64,000 bases of DNA from positions 2,974,387 to 3,038,386 of the forward strand of contig NZ_CP072392.1 of NCBI RefSeq assembly GCF_017742835.1, written 5' to 3'. Shown one piece after another: positions 45,030 to 54,082 of the stretch. The DNA comes from Aquabacter sp. L1I39. GTDB lineage: Bacteria > Pseudomonadota > Alphaproteobacteria > Rhizobiales > Xanthobacteraceae. Made by a program: the position numbers and the translations under genes. Each line of letters begins with the position of its first letter. Position 1 is the stretch's first letter. Under the pieces are notes generated by a model. It did no database searches. It saw only the letters and a list, made by a program, of their open reading frames with translations, and was not told the origin of the DNA.

Positions 45030-45059
45030 GGGGCGCCGCTTTTTTCCGCGCCCCTTTTT
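45030..45059 (+). terminator. Terminator hairpin 2 after the parvulin gene
   Basis: GGGGCGC (45030-45036) with GCGCCCC (45048-45054), an 11-base T-rich loop, then five T residues (45055-45059). It backs up the hairpin 14 bp upstream. Confidence 0.65.
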
Positions 45060-45249
45060 CCGTCTCCCGGCTTTGCCGGCTCTGCGTGCGCCGAAAGGCC
45101 CACCGGGCGCCAGCGCGCCCGCCCTGTCCCTTGGCGCGCCTCGGCAAGCCCCTAGCCACAGCCCCTCGCCACGCCCCTTGCCTTGGCGGGCGAGGTGCGG
45201 CACATCCACAGCGCCGATTGTGCGGCGACCTTTGCCCCGGGGGCTCCCC

Positions 45250-46491
45250 ATGTCCGCGTCCGTCTCTCCCCTCGCACCCAAGGTCCTGGTAGACGCGCCG
45301 CCCGTGCCGGGCGTGACCTTTGCCACCGCAGAGGCTGGCATCCGCTATAAGGGCCGCACCGATGTGCTGATGGCCTCCTTCGTGCGCGGCACCACGGTGG
45401 CGGGTGTGACCACGCGCTCCTTGTGCCCCTCCGCTCCCGTGGAGTGGTGCCGCACCGTGCTCAAGAAGGGCAAGGCGCGGGCGCTGGTGGTCAATTCCGG
45501 CAATGCCAATGCCTTCACCGGCCTCAAAGGCCGCGAATCCACCGCACTGACCGCTGAGGTCGCCGCCGGCGTGCTGGGCTGCAAGCCCACCGAGGTGCTG
45601 CTCGCCTCCACCGGCGTCATCGGTGAGCCCTTGGACGCCACCAAGTTCCGCGGCGCGCTCGACGACACCGCCCAGCGCCTCGCGTCCGGCCCGTGGCTCG
45701 ATGCCGCTCGCGCCATCATGACCACCGACACCTTCCCGAAGGTGGCCACCGCCACCGTGCCCATGGGCGAGGCGGACGTGGTCATCACCGGCATCGCCAA
45801 GGGCGCCGGCATGATCGCGCCGGACATGGCGACCATGCTCTCCTTCGTCTTCACCGACGCCCCCATCGCCGCCGACGTGCTTCAGGCGCTGCTCTCCAAG
45901 GGCGTGGTGAACTCCTTCAACGCCATCACCATCGACAGCGACACCTCCACCTCGGACACGCTGCTTTTGTTCGCCACCGGCGTCGCCAAGGACCGGGGCG
46001 TTGCTCCCATCAAGAGCCTGGAGGATCCGCGCGTCGGCCCGTTCCGCAAAGAGCTCAACCGTGTGCTGGCGAACCTTGCCGAGCAGGTGGCCCGCGACGG
46101 CGAGGGGGCCCGCAAGCTGGTGCGGGTGCATGTGAAGGGCGCGGTGTCCAAGAAGTCCGCCCGCCGCATCGGCATGTCCATCGCCAATTCGCCGCTGGTG
46201 AAGACGGCGGTGGCAGGCGAGGACGCCAATTGGGGCCGCGTGGTCATGGCGGTGGGCAAGGCCGGCGAGCCGGCGGACCGCGACCTTCTCTCCATCTGGT
46301 TCGGCGACATCCGCGTCGCCGCCGAGGGCATGCGCGACCCGGCCTATGACGAGGGCGTCGTCTCCCAATACATGACCGGCGACGTGATCGACCTGACCGT
46401 CGATATCGGCCTCGGCAAGGGCAAGGACACGGTGCTGACCTGCGACCTGACCAAGGAATATGTGGCCATCAACGGCGACTATCGGTCATGA
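45250..46491 (+). CDS. argJ: Glutamate N-acetyltransferase / amino-acid acetyltransferase
   Basis: A 413-residue self-processing ornithine acetyltransferase for arginine synthesis. The autocleavage motif [15 protein letters not shown] is present, with Thr of MATML as nucleophile after cleavage into alpha and beta chains. Other signatures are [25 protein letters not shown] and [16 protein letters not shown]. The length is typical (~410). The ATG at 45250 is used. Its stop overlaps the mutT start by 4 bp (ATGA), an argJ-mutT coupling also seen in related genomes. Confidence 0.96.
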   Translation: MSASVSPLAPKVLVDAPPVPGVTFATAEAGIRYKGRTDVLMASFVRGTTVAGVTTRSLCPSAPVEWCRTVLKKGKARALVVNSGNANAFTGLKGRESTALTAEVAAGVLGCKPTEVLLASTGVIGEPLDATKFRGALDDTAQRLASGPWLDAARAIMTTDTFPKVATATVPMGEADVVITGIAKGAGMIAPDMATMLSFVFTDAPIAADVLQALLSKGVVNSFNAITIDSDTSTSDTLLLFATGVAKDRGVAPIKSLEDPRVGPFRKELNRVLANLAEQVARDGEGARKLVRVHVKGAVSKKSARRIGMSIANSPLVKTAVAGEDANWGRVVMAVGKAGEPADRDLLSIWFGDIRVAAEGMRDPAYDEGVVSQYMTGDVIDLTVDIGLGKGKDTVLTCDLTKEYVAINGDYRS

Positions 46492-46892
46492 AGCTGACGC
46501 TCGTGGTCGCCTGCGCGCTGGTGGACGCGGACAACCGCGTCCTGGTGGCCCAGCGGCCGGAAGGCAAGGCGCTCGCTGGCCTGTGGGAATTTCCCGGCGG
46601 CAAGATGGAGCCGGGCGAGCGGCCGGAGGAGACGCTCATCCGCGAGCTGGACGAGGAACTGGGCATTCAGGTGAAGGAGGCGTGCCTTGCGCCGCTGACC
46701 TTTGCCAGCCATGGCTATGAGACCTTCCACCTCCTGATGCCGCTCTGGATCTGCAGGCGCTGGGAAGGTCGCGTGGAAGCGCGCGAGCACACGGCCCTGA
46801 AATGGGTGCGCGCCAGCAAGCTGCGGGAACTGGCCATGCCGCCCGCCGACGAGCCCCTCATTCCCCCGCTGATCGACCTTCTGGGGCCGTAA
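46488..46892 (+). CDS. mutT: (d)NTP pyrophosphohydrolase, MutT family
   Basis: A 134-residue Nudix enzyme that probably cleanses 8-oxo-dGTP. The Nudix box runs from residue ~37 ([20 protein letters not shown], then ELGI), with G-x5-E-x7-R-E-L-x-E-E-x-G-I intact. The N-terminus [19 protein letters not shown] matches MutT. It overlaps argJ by 4 bp. It is convergent with the thioesterase gene. Confidence 0.92.
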   Translation: MKLTLVVACALVDADNRVLVAQRPEGKALAGLWEFPGGKMEPGERPEETLIRELDEELGIQVKEACLAPLTFASHGYETFHLLMPLWICRRWEGRVEAREHTALKWVRASKLRELAMPPADEPLIPPLIDLLGP

Positions 46893-46925
46893 GGCCCGCG
46901 CGGGGGGGCGTAGCCCCGCGCGCCT

Positions 46926-47381
46926 TCAGCCCTTAACCAGCGGCAGCAGCGCCGCGCGCAGCGGCTCCGGCAGGGCGACCGGGCGGCGGGTGTGGCGGTC
47001 CACATAGACATGGACGAAATGGCCCTGGGCACAGGCGCTCTCGTCCGCGCCCTGGAAGATGCCGATCTCATAGCGCACGGAGCTGGAGCCGAGCCGCGCC
47101 ACCCTGAGGCCCGCCCGCACGGGCGCGGGGAAGGTCAGCGAGCGGAAATAGGCGCAGCGGGTTTCCACCACCAGGCCGATCACCGGGCTCTGCTCGGGAT
47201 CGAGCACGCCCTGGGCCATCAGGTACTCATTCACCACCGTGTCGAAATAGGAATAAAAGACCACGTTGTTGACGTGGCCATAGATGTCCATGTCGGCCCA
47301 TCGGGTGGTGATGGGCAGGATATGGGCATAGTCGCCCTGGGAGCCGGGGCGTTCGCGTTCGGTGGCGGAAGAAGCGCTCAT
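46926..47381 (-). CDS. Acyl-CoA thioesterase (4HBT hotdog family)
   Basis: A 151-residue hotdog-fold thioesterase. The catalytic region RWADMDIYGHVNNVVFYSYFD near residue 27 carries the D-x-D-x-x-G-H-V-N-N motif of the 4-hydroxybenzoyl-CoA thioesterase/YbgC group. The natural acyl-CoA is unknown. It is a single gene facing the tandem repeat block at its 5' side. Confidence 0.9.
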   Translation of the reverse strand: MSASSATERERPGSQGDYAHILPITTRWADMDIYGHVNNVVFYSYFDTVVNEYLMAQGVLDPEQSPVIGLVVETRCAYFRSLTFPAPVRAGLRVARLGSSSVRYEIGIFQGADESACAQGHFVHVYVDRHTRRPVALPEPLRAALLPLVKG

Positions 47382-47836
47382 GACAGGCCCTGCGTGGAAG
47401 ACACCCCGCCTTCTCGCACGCCAGCGTGCGCCCTGGCCAGAGCTTCAGGCCAGAGCTTCGCGGACAGGCGCGGCGTGGCGCGAACAGGCGGGGAACAGCC
47501 CATGGCACGCGATTCGGACGGGCTTCGTTCGCGCTGCGTTTCGTGACCAGAGGACGTCCTGTCCCAAGTCGGGACGCCGGCCGTGCCTCCATCCGGCGGT
47601 GGCTCGGGGCATCGAACGGGCCGGGAACATCGCCTCTTCCGCGATTCGGACGCCCTTCGTTCCGGCTGTGTTTTCCGGCCGGGGGGCGCCCTGTTTCAAA
47701 CCGGGACAGGCAGCTGTGCGCCCCTTGTGCGCGGAACGGGCAGAGAACATCCGCCCCGCCGCGATTCGCGCGCCTTTCGTTCCCGCTGCGTTTTATTCGC
47801 CACCAGGGGCCTGTCCCACATCGGGACAAGAGGGCC
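47382..47836. repeat. Tandem repeat block, three ~120-132-bp degenerate units
   Basis: Three imperfect units start at 47482, 47614 and 47734. Each opens GAAC-(A/G)GGC, includes CGCGATTCG about 27 bp in (47510, 47640, 47760) followed by TTCGTTC, then C-T-G-(C/T)-G-T-T-T, and ends with the inverted repeat TGTCCC-N5-GGGAC, best in units 1 and 3. The last unit ends at the hemH stop codon. A separate 12-bp direct repeat, GGCCAGAGCTTC, lies at 47435-47446 and 47448-47459. The spacing varies by 12 bp, so it is neither a simple minisatellite nor a CRISPR. The function is unknown. Confidence 0.75.
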
Positions 47837-48931
47837 TCAGCCTACCCAGCCGGACAATTCCCGGCGCACCACGGTCTCGATCACCCGCATGCCTTCGTCC
47901 GTATCGTTGAGGCAGGGGATGGCCGCGAACTTCTCGCCGCCATTGTGCTCGAAGATCTCCCGGTTCTCCCCGCCAATCTCCTCCAGCGTCTCCAGGCAGT
48001 CGGCGGTGAAGCCGGGATTGACGATGGCGAGCCGCTTCACGCCGCTCTTGGCCAGGGCCTCCACGGTCTTGTCCGTATAGGGCTGGAGCCATTCCTCGGT
48101 GCCGAAGCGGGACTGGAAGGTGATGCGGAAGCGCTCCTTGGTCATGCCGAGGCGCTCGCGCATGAGGCGGCCGGTCTTCATGCACTGGCAGTGATAGGGG
48201 TCGCCCTTGTGCAGATAGGAGACCGGCACCCCGTGGAAGGAGGCGAGGATCACCTCCGGCTCGAAATCCAGCTTGGAAAGGTGCCCCTCCAGCGCCGTGC
48301 AGGCGGCGTCGATATAAGTGGGGTCGTCATGCCAGGGCGGGGCGACGCGCAGGATGGGCTGCCAGCGCATGGCCTTGAGCGCATCGAACGTCTTGTCGCA
48401 GACGGTGGCGGTGGTGGCGGCGGAATATTGCGGATAGAGCGGCACCAGCAGGATGCGCTCGCATCCTTGCGCCTGGAGCGCCTCGATGCGCTCCTTGATG
48501 GGCGGCTTGCCATAGCGCATGGCCCAGTCCACCACGATGCGCTGATCCAGCCCCGCGAGCCGCTCCGCCAGCTTCTGTGCCTGGGAGCGGGTGATGGTCT
48601 TCAAGGGGCCCTCGTTCAGCTCCTTGTTCCAGATGGTGTCATAGTCCTTGCCCTTCGGCCCCGGGCGCTTGGTGAGCACGATGGCGTTGAGGATGAACCA
48701 CCAGAGCGGCCGGTTGACCTCGATCACCCGCCGGTCCCACAGGAATTCCTTCAGATAGCGACGCATGGACCAATAATCGGTCGCCTCCGGCGTGCCGAGA
48801 TTGACCAGCAGCACCCCAATGCGCCCGAACGCCACCTTCGGGTGGTCAGCGGGCAAGGCGGACGGAACGACGGGGGAGGGCGAAACGGAGGACACGGACG
48901 AGGAGGCAGTCATGGCGGGGATGGGGCTCAC
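47837..48931 (-). CDS. hemH: Ferrochelatase
   Basis: A 364-residue ferrochelatase that inserts Fe2+ into protoporphyrin IX, the last step of heme synthesis. Landmarks are GVLLVNLGTPEATDYWSM, the ferrochelatase signature ASFHGVPVSYLHKGDPY with the metal-binding His, and NDTDEGMRVIE near the C-terminus. The first ~30 residues are Ser/Pro-rich, so initiation at 48913 (MTASSS) is also possible. It neighbours the heme uptake locus, giving a heme-themed 7-kb stretch. Confidence 0.95.
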   Translation of the reverse strand: MSPIPAMTASSSVSSVSPSPVVPSALPADHPKVAFGRIGVLLVNLGTPEATDYWSMRRYLKEFLWDRRVIEVNRPLWWFILNAIVLTKRPGPKGKDYDTIWNKELNEGPLKTITRSQAQKLAERLAGLDQRIVVDWAMRYGKPPIKERIEALQAQGCERILLVPLYPQYSAATTATVCDKTFDALKAMRWQPILRVAPPWHDDPTYIDAACTALEGHLSKLDFEPEVILASFHGVPVSYLHKGDPYHCQCMKTGRLMRERLGMTKERFRITFQSRFGTEEWLQPYTDKTVEALAKSGVKRLAIVNPGFTADCLETLEEIGGENREIFEHNGGEKFAAIPCLNDTDEGMRVIETVVRRELSGWVG

Positions 48932-49156
48932 CGGTTCGGGCCGCCGCCGCGCCGGCGGCGAAGCCCTTCAGGGAAGGCTACGCGCGAAACCCGCCTTTGG
49001 ACCAGCGCCCGGCGGGGGCAGAGGCGTTCCGCGCTTATTGCCTGCCACATGGCCCCTTCCGACCGCCCCGTCAATGCGCTGCCTCAAGGCCCGCAAACGC
49101 AAACCGCCCGCCTCCGGGGGGAGGCGGGCGGTCTGCCGGGGAGAGCGTCGCGGAGG

Positions 49157-49486
49157 TCAGGCGGCGCTTTCGGCGGGGGTCAGGGCGAGCACGGATTCGA
49201 ACCCCTCGAATTCCGGCGGGCCGATATAGTTCACCTTGTTGGTGCCGGCATCGCGATGGGCGGCGCGGAAGGCTTCGGACTTGGTCCAGGCCTCGAAATC
49301 CGCCTTGGAGCGCCATTCCGTGTGGGAGGAATAGAGGACGTAGTCCTCGCGCTGGGGGCCCTTGAGCAGGTTGAAGGCGACGAAGCCGGGGACGGTCGCC
49401 AGATAGCTGTCGCGCTCGCGCCAGACGCGCTCGAACTCGGCTTCGGACCCGAACTTCACCTTGAAACGGTTCATGGCAATAAACAT
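49157..49486 (-). CDS. IsdG/HmuD-type heme-degrading monooxygenase
   Basis: A 109-residue ABM-fold protein. Counting from the start, Asn6, Trp67 and His77 fall exactly where the IsdG/IsdI catalytic triad (Asn6/7, Trp66/67, His76/77) lies, so it is probably a genuine heme oxygenase rather than a generic antibiotic-biosynthesis monooxygenase. The N-terminus MFIAMNRFKVKFGSEAEFE and RDSYLATVPGFVAFNLLKG are typical. AAAGGAG lies 7 bases upstream of the ATG. It follows the TonB heme receptor on the same strand with a 40-bp gap, likely in one iron-regulated operon releasing iron from imported heme. Confidence 0.87.
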   Translation of the reverse strand: MFIAMNRFKVKFGSEAEFERVWRERDSYLATVPGFVAFNLLKGPQREDYVLYSSHTEWRSKADFEAWTKSEAFRAAHRDAGTNKVNYIGPPEFEGFESVLALTPAESAA

Positions 49487-49526
49487 GGATCACTCCTTTT
49501 CCATCGCGCCGCGCGGGGTGCGGGCC

Positions 49527-51722
49527 TTATTTGGTGATGCTCGCCAGCGTCGGCGAGAGCGAGGCGAGCTGGCCGTCGCCGAACTTGATGGTCAGCGCGC
49601 CCTTCAGCGTGATGCCCGCGCTCGGCAGGAATTGCTGATACTGAGTGTACTGCTCGTTGAGCAGGTTTTCGACCGAGAACGAGGCCAACACATTGGGCGA
49701 GGGCGTGTAGCCCAGGTAGAAGTTGACGAGGTTGAAGGACGGGGTGGGCGTATAGACGCCATCGGTGGGCAGGTCCGCCGCCGTCACCGCCGCCACCGCC
49801 ATCCAGCGCACCGACATGGTCAGCTTGTTGTCCCACAGCCGCACGCCCAGCGTGGTGGCGATGTTGTCTGGCATGACGGATGACAAAGGCTGTCCGTTGG
49901 TGGTGTTCTCGCCATTGGTGACGGTGGCGTTCACCCCCAGGAACCAGGGCCCGGCATCATACATGCTCTCCAATTCGAAGCCGGTGAGCTTGGCATTGGC
50001 GATGTTCTGGTATTGCGCATAGGCGGTGGTGCCGTATCGGGTGGTCCCGTATTGCACCAGCTCGATATAGTCGGACACGTCGTTGCGATAGACGTTCGCC
50101 TTCAGGCGGATCTTGTCGCCGCGCATGAAGAGGTTGTCATACTTGATGTTGACGCCGATTTCCTTGTTGGAGCCCACTTCGGGCGCAAGGTTCGGGTTCG
50201 GCACAAAGCAGAACACGCCGAATGAGCCGTCCGGGCAGGTCACGATGGGAATCGCGGGCGGATGGGCGCCGGCCACCAGCGTCTCGGTGACCGCCGGGGC
50301 GCGGAAGGCCTGGGCATAGGTGCCGTAGACGGTGAACCATGGCACCGGCGTGAGGCCGAGGGTGAATTTGGGCGAGACATGGTCGCCGCTATTGTTCACG
50401 CCGTCGCCGCTCAGATTGTAGCTGTCATAGCGCACGGCCGCGATGGCCTCGAGCCAGGTGGAATAATTCCCCTGCCACTGCACGAAAGCCCCGCCCACTC
50501 CGCGCGTGCCGGAAGGATTGTAGCCGTCGCCGAAGCCGTAATTGTCCACGTTGTTCACGTCGTCGTGGAAATAATCGCCGCCGATGGTGATGGCGTTGCG
50601 CACCCCATAGAATTCAAAGCGCGAGGTGTTGTTGGCGTCGAAGCCGGTGGTGTCGATGGTGAAGGAGCGCGGATTGCCCACCGCGCCGGTGATGGTGGAG
50701 GCCGAGCCCGCCACCTTCACCTGGTCTTCCTTCACCCGGTTCCAATAGATGTTACCGTCGAAGGCAAACAGATTGTCGTTCGGGTTCATGTAATTGTAGT
50801 TGGCCGTCAAGGTCTGGTTGATGACCTGGGTGCCATACTGACTTGTGGTGAGGGTCGGGTATTCGTTGCTGGTGGTGTAGGTGGAATTGTAGTTGATGGC
50901 GGTCAGCTTCACCTGGTGATAGTCCGCCGGCCGGAAGGTGGCCTTGGCGATGCCGGTCCAGGTGTCATAGGCGGTGCCGGGCACCAGGTCGCCATTGCCG
51001 TCCTTGTAGTCATTGGCCTTGCGATAGGTGCCGCCCCAGAACAGGTCGATATTCTGCCCCACCCGCGCGGCGCCGAAAAGGGAGCCGAAGCCCATGGGGC
51101 CGTTGCTGCCGATCTCGCCCGTCCCCTCCACACCCCAGGTCTGGCCGGGCTTCAGGATGTCCTGCACATCCTTGGTGCGGAACGCCACCACGCCGCCGAT
51201 GGCCCCGGTTCCATAGAGGTTGGAGGAGGGGCCGCGATAGACATCCACCGCGCTGATGAGGGCGGGTTCCAGGAAGAAGGAGCCGGCCGCATTGGCATGG
51301 CCGAGCTGGGTGAAATTCTGCCGGGCCCCGTCCACGAACACCGCCACGCGGCCGAAATCCTGCAGGCCGCGAATATTGATGGAGGTCTGGGAGGAATTGC
51401 CGTTCTGGATGGCGGTGACGCCGGGCATGCCGAAGAACAGGTCCGCCGCCCGCGCTGGATCAAGCTGCTCGATCTGGTCGGAGCGCAGCACGCTGACGCC
51501 CGCCAGCGTGTCCACCGTGGGCAAATCCGTGAAGGTGGAGATGACGGTCACCGCATCGAGCGCGATCTCGTTGCCGCTGCTCGCCGCCGCTGCCGCCGGG
51601 GTGGCGGCCTGCTGAGCGACGGCGCTAACCGGAGCCAGAAGCAAGGCCGCGCCCGCCGCGCCGCACAGGAGGGCCGAACGGTTCAGGGCGCGCGAAACCG
51701 GCCGCGCGGAGGTGCGGGTCAT
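49527..51722 (-). CDS. hmuR: TonB-dependent heme/hemoglobin receptor
   Basis: A ~731-residue outer-membrane receptor. It has a signal peptide (SRALNRSALLCGAAGAALLL), a TonB box-like region (LDAVTVISTF), and a plug domain (DPARAADLFFGMPGVTAIQN, then TSINIRGLQDFGRVAVFVDG). The 22-strand barrel follows, including the FRAPAVTETL segment (in place of the FRAP-NPNL region) and VPNPNLAPEVGSNKEIGV. It belongs to the hemoglobin/transferrin/lactoferrin receptor family. The start at 51722 has GGAGG 5 bases upstream. The C-terminus extends ~17 residues past the usual terminal Phe. It is divergent from hmuTUV over an AT-rich region. Confidence 0.92.
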   Translation of the reverse strand: MTRTSARPVSRALNRSALLCGAAGAALLLAPVSAVAQQAATPAAAAASSGNEIALDAVTVISTFTDLPTVDTLAGVSVLRSDQIEQLDPARAADLFFGMPGVTAIQNGNSSQTSINIRGLQDFGRVAVFVDGARQNFTQLGHANAAGSFFLEPALISAVDVYRGPSSNLYGTGAIGGVVAFRTKDVQDILKPGQTWGVEGTGEIGSNGPMGFGSLFGAARVGQNIDLFWGGTYRKANDYKDGNGDLVPGTAYDTWTGIAKATFRPADYHQVKLTAINYNSTYTTSNEYPTLTTSQYGTQVINQTLTANYNYMNPNDNLFAFDGNIYWNRVKEDQVKVAGSASTITGAVGNPRSFTIDTTGFDANNTSRFEFYGVRNAITIGGDYFHDDVNNVDNYGFGDGYNPSGTRGVGGAFVQWQGNYSTWLEAIAAVRYDSYNLSGDGVNNSGDHVSPKFTLGLTPVPWFTVYGTYAQAFRAPAVTETLVAGAHPPAIPIVTCPDGSFGVFCFVPNPNLAPEVGSNKEIGVNIKYDNLFMRGDKIRLKANVYRNDVSDYIELVQYGTTRYGTTAYAQYQNIANAKLTGFELESMYDAGPWFLGVNATVTNGENTTNGQPLSSVMPDNIATTLGVRLWDNKLTMSVRWMAVAAVTAADLPTDGVYTPTPSFNLVNFYLGYTPSPNVLASFSVENLLNEQYTQYQQFLPSAGITLKGALTIKFGDGQLASLSPTLASITK

Positions 51723-52055
51723 GGAAGCCTCCAAATCAGGTTTGGGCTGGCTACCGCCCGGCATGCCGGGCTTTGCGGGCCGTGCGCCGTATCCGAACGG
51801 ATCGCGTCGCGCTCTGGCGCCTCAAAAGCGCCTTCTCTTTCCGCCTACTGAAATGGTGTGGCCTGGGTCAAGTTGAATAGCTCTAACCTTACGGAATCAT
51901 ACGTAGTGTTGCAAATAGAACTGGATGTATTAAAAATAAAGACACGCTCAATTTTGATAGTTTTACAAATTCCAAACTACGTCTGATGGCTTGAGAATTC
52001 GCCATCTGGATTTATGACGGCGCAGGGGCGGTCGGTTTTGGGAAGGCAGGCGCCG
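51723..52055. promoter_or_regulatory. AT-rich divergent promoter region hmuR/hmuT
   Basis: A 333-bp gene-free region whose part at 51850-52010 is far AT-richer than the rest of the window, as expected for strong regulated promoters. The imperfect dyad TTTACAAATTCCAAA (51962-51976) has the TTT-N9-AAA look of iron-control (Irr/RirA-like) boxes of Hyphomicrobiales. No confident -10/-35 pair could be assigned. Confidence 0.5.
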
Positions 52056-53006
52056 ATGCGCAGCGTGTTGAAGTCTCTCGCTCTGGTGGCCCTGGTGGCC
52101 ACGGTCCCGGTGCTCGCCGGTCCGCCTCAGGCCTTCGCGCAGCATAAAGTCACGGATGCCGCCGGCCGGCAGGTGGAGGTGCGTGACACCAGCCGCGTGG
52201 TCTCCATCGGCGGAGCGGTGACGGAAATCCTCTTTGCCCTCGGTCTCGGCGATCGCGTGGTGGGCGTCGACCAGACCAGCACCTATCCGGCCGAGGCCCG
52301 CAGCCGCCCCAATGTGGGCTATTCCCGCACGCTCGCGCCGGAAGGCGTGCTGTCGGCCGATCCCAGTCTCATCCTTGCCATTGAGGGCGCCGGCCCGCCC
52401 TCCACGCTGGACGTGCTGAAGCAGGCGTCCGTGCCGGTGGTGCTCGTTCCCGATGGCCACACGCCCGAAAGCGTGGTGCGCAAGATCGAGATCATCGCCG
52501 AGGCCATGGGCGTGTCCGAGAAGGGCCGGGCGCTGGCCGATGCGGTGCGCGCGGATTTCGCGACGCTGGCGCAGGGCGTGGCGCAGCTCAAGGGGAAGCC
52601 GCGCGCCGTGTTCGTGCTCTCCGCCTCCGGCGGTGCGCCGGTGGTGGGCGGGGCGGGCACCAGCGCGGATGCCATGTTCCATCTGGCGGGTGTCACCAAT
52701 GCCATGGCCGGCATTTCCGGCTTCAAGCCGGCGGTGGACGAGGTGGCGCTCACCGCCGATCCCGACGCCGTGGTGGTGATGACCGATGGCGGGCAGAAAT
52801 TGACCGCGGACGTGATCTTTTCCCTCCCCGCTTTCAAGGGCACGCCCGCCGCCCGCGACGACCGCCTGGTGGCGCTGCCGGGCTCCTATCTTCTGGGCTT
52901 CGGCCCGCGTGCGCCGCAGGCGGCCCGCGATCTCGCTTTGGCGCTTCACCCCGGCGAAAGCCTGCCGCCGCTGCCGTCGCGCCCCTGGGCCGGGAGCGGC
53001 CAGTGA
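52056..53006 (+). CDS. hmuT: Heme ABC transporter periplasmic binding protein
   Basis: A 316-residue class III binding protein with signal peptide (MRSVLKSLALVALVATVPVL, cleavage near AFAQ). It has the family stretch RVVSIGGAVTEILFALGLGDRVVGVDQTSTYP and the C-terminal lobe with DPDAVVVMTDGG. It carries heme across the periplasm to HmuUV. It starts at 52056 with GGAAGG upstream and overlaps hmuU by 4 bp. Confidence 0.93.
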   Translation: MRSVLKSLALVALVATVPVLAGPPQAFAQHKVTDAAGRQVEVRDTSRVVSIGGAVTEILFALGLGDRVVGVDQTSTYPAEARSRPNVGYSRTLAPEGVLSADPSLILAIEGAGPPSTLDVLKQASVPVVLVPDGHTPESVVRKIEIIAEAMGVSEKGRALADAVRADFATLAQGVAQLKGKPRAVFVLSASGGAPVVGGAGTSADAMFHLAGVTNAMAGISGFKPAVDEVALTADPDAVVVMTDGGQKLTADVIFSLPAFKGTPAARDDRLVALPGSYLLGFGPRAPQAARDLALALHPGESLPPLPSRPWAGSGQ

Positions 53007-54082
53007 GCCTCGCCTTGCCCGGCATCGCCGGCCGCACCCGACCGCCCGCCGGCCTTGGCCTTCTGGTGCTCGCCCTGCTGGCCCTCGCCGCCTTCGCCGC
53101 CGCCTTGTGCCTCGGCCCCGTGAGCATCGCCCCCGACCGCCTTTGGGCGGTGTTGCGGGATGCGATCACCGGCACCGCCGCGCCTTCCGGCTATGGGATT
53201 CGCGAACGGGTGGTGGTGCTGGATGTGCGCCTGCCGCGCGCGGTGCTGGGCGCGCTGGCGGGCGCGGCGACGGCGGTTTCCGGCGCCATCCTCCAGGGCG
53301 TGTTCCGCAATCCGCTGGCCGATCCCGGCCTTGTGGGCGTCTCGCCCGGCGCCGCGCTGGCGGCGGTGGCCTTCATTGTCCTGGCGGGGGATCTCGGGCT
53401 GATGCTACCCGGCGCGCTGCGGCCCCTCTCTTTGTCAGTCGCCGCCTTCGCCGGAGGGCTCGTCACCACCTTGCTCATCGGCCGCCTCGCGCTGCGGGAA
53501 GGCTATATTTCGGTGGCGACCTTGCTGTTCGCCGGCCTCGCTCTGGGCGCGCTGGCGAGCGCGGGCACCGGCCTCCTGGTGTTCCTGTCCACCGAGCAGC
53601 AGTCGCGGGAATTCCTGTTCTGGACTTTGGGCAGCCTCGGCGGTGCCACCTGGGCGAAGGCGGCGCTGGCCGCGCCCTTCGTGCTGGCGCTTCTCGTGGT
53701 CATGCCGGTGATCGCGCGCGGGCTCGATGCGCTGGCGCTGGGCGAGGCGGAGGCCTTCCACTTGGGCATTCGGGTGGAGCGATTGAAGCGCATCGCCATC
53801 CTGGCAGTCGCGGGCGGCGTCGGGGCGGCGGTGGCGGCCTGCGGGGTGATCGGCTTTGTGGGGCTGGTGGTGCCCCATCTGGTGCGCTTGACGCTTGGCC
53901 CCTCCCACAAGGTGCTCCTGCCCGCCTCGGCCCTGCTGGGCGCCGCCGTCCTGCTCTTGGCGGACGTGGCGGCCCGCATGCTGGCTGCGCCTGCCGAACT
54001 GCCGCTGGGCGTCGTCACCGCCCTCATCGGGGCGCCCTTCTTTCTCTGGCTGCTCATGCGGCGGCGGGGAGCGCTCGGATGA
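53003..54082 (+). CDS. hmuU: Heme ABC transporter permease
   Basis: A 359-residue FecCD-family permease with about ten helices. It contains RLPRAVLGALAGAATAVSGA, then LQGVFRNPLADPGLVGVSPGAAL (family fingerprint) and VIGFVGLVVPHLVRL, the ATPase-contact region. It imports heme with HmuT and HmuV. The 4-bp overlaps with both neighbours (ATGA type) show tight translational coupling. Confidence 0.95.
   Translation: MSLALPGIAGRTRPPAGLGLLVLALLALAAFAAALCLGPVSIAPDRLWAVLRDAITGTAAPSGYGIRERVVVLDVRLPRAVLGALAGAATAVSGAILQGVFRNPLADPGLVGVSPGAALAAVAFIVLAGDLGLMLPGALRPLSLSVAAFAGGLVTTLLIGRLALREGYISVATLLFAGLALGALASAGTGLLVFLSTEQQSREFLFWTLGSLGGATWAKAALAAPFVLALLVVMPVIARGLDALALGEAEAFHLGIRVERLKRIAILAVAGGVGAAVAACGVIGFVGLVVPHLVRLTLGPSHKVLLPASALLGAAVLLLADVAARMLAAPAELPLGVVTALIGAPFFLWLLMRRRGALG

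Larger units (their letters stand above)
44939..45249. other. Intergenic region with two terminators before argJ
   Basis: A 311-bp gene-free stretch. It has a GC hairpin right after the parvulin stop, two terminators (44986-45016 and 45030-45059), then about 190 bp that presumably hold the argJ promoter; no clear boxes were found. Confidence 0.5.

Noticed and set aside
49157..49486. Antibiotic biosynthesis monooxygenase (non-heme)
   Set aside because: The fold is ABM, but the Asn6/Trp67/His77 triad and its position beside hmu genes favour a heme oxygenase.
47426..49537. 703-codon plus-strand frame whose start carries three peptide repeats
   Set aside because: The repeats reflect the DNA-level tandem units; the remainder is antisense to hemH and the heme oxygenase, so it is not credible as a gene.
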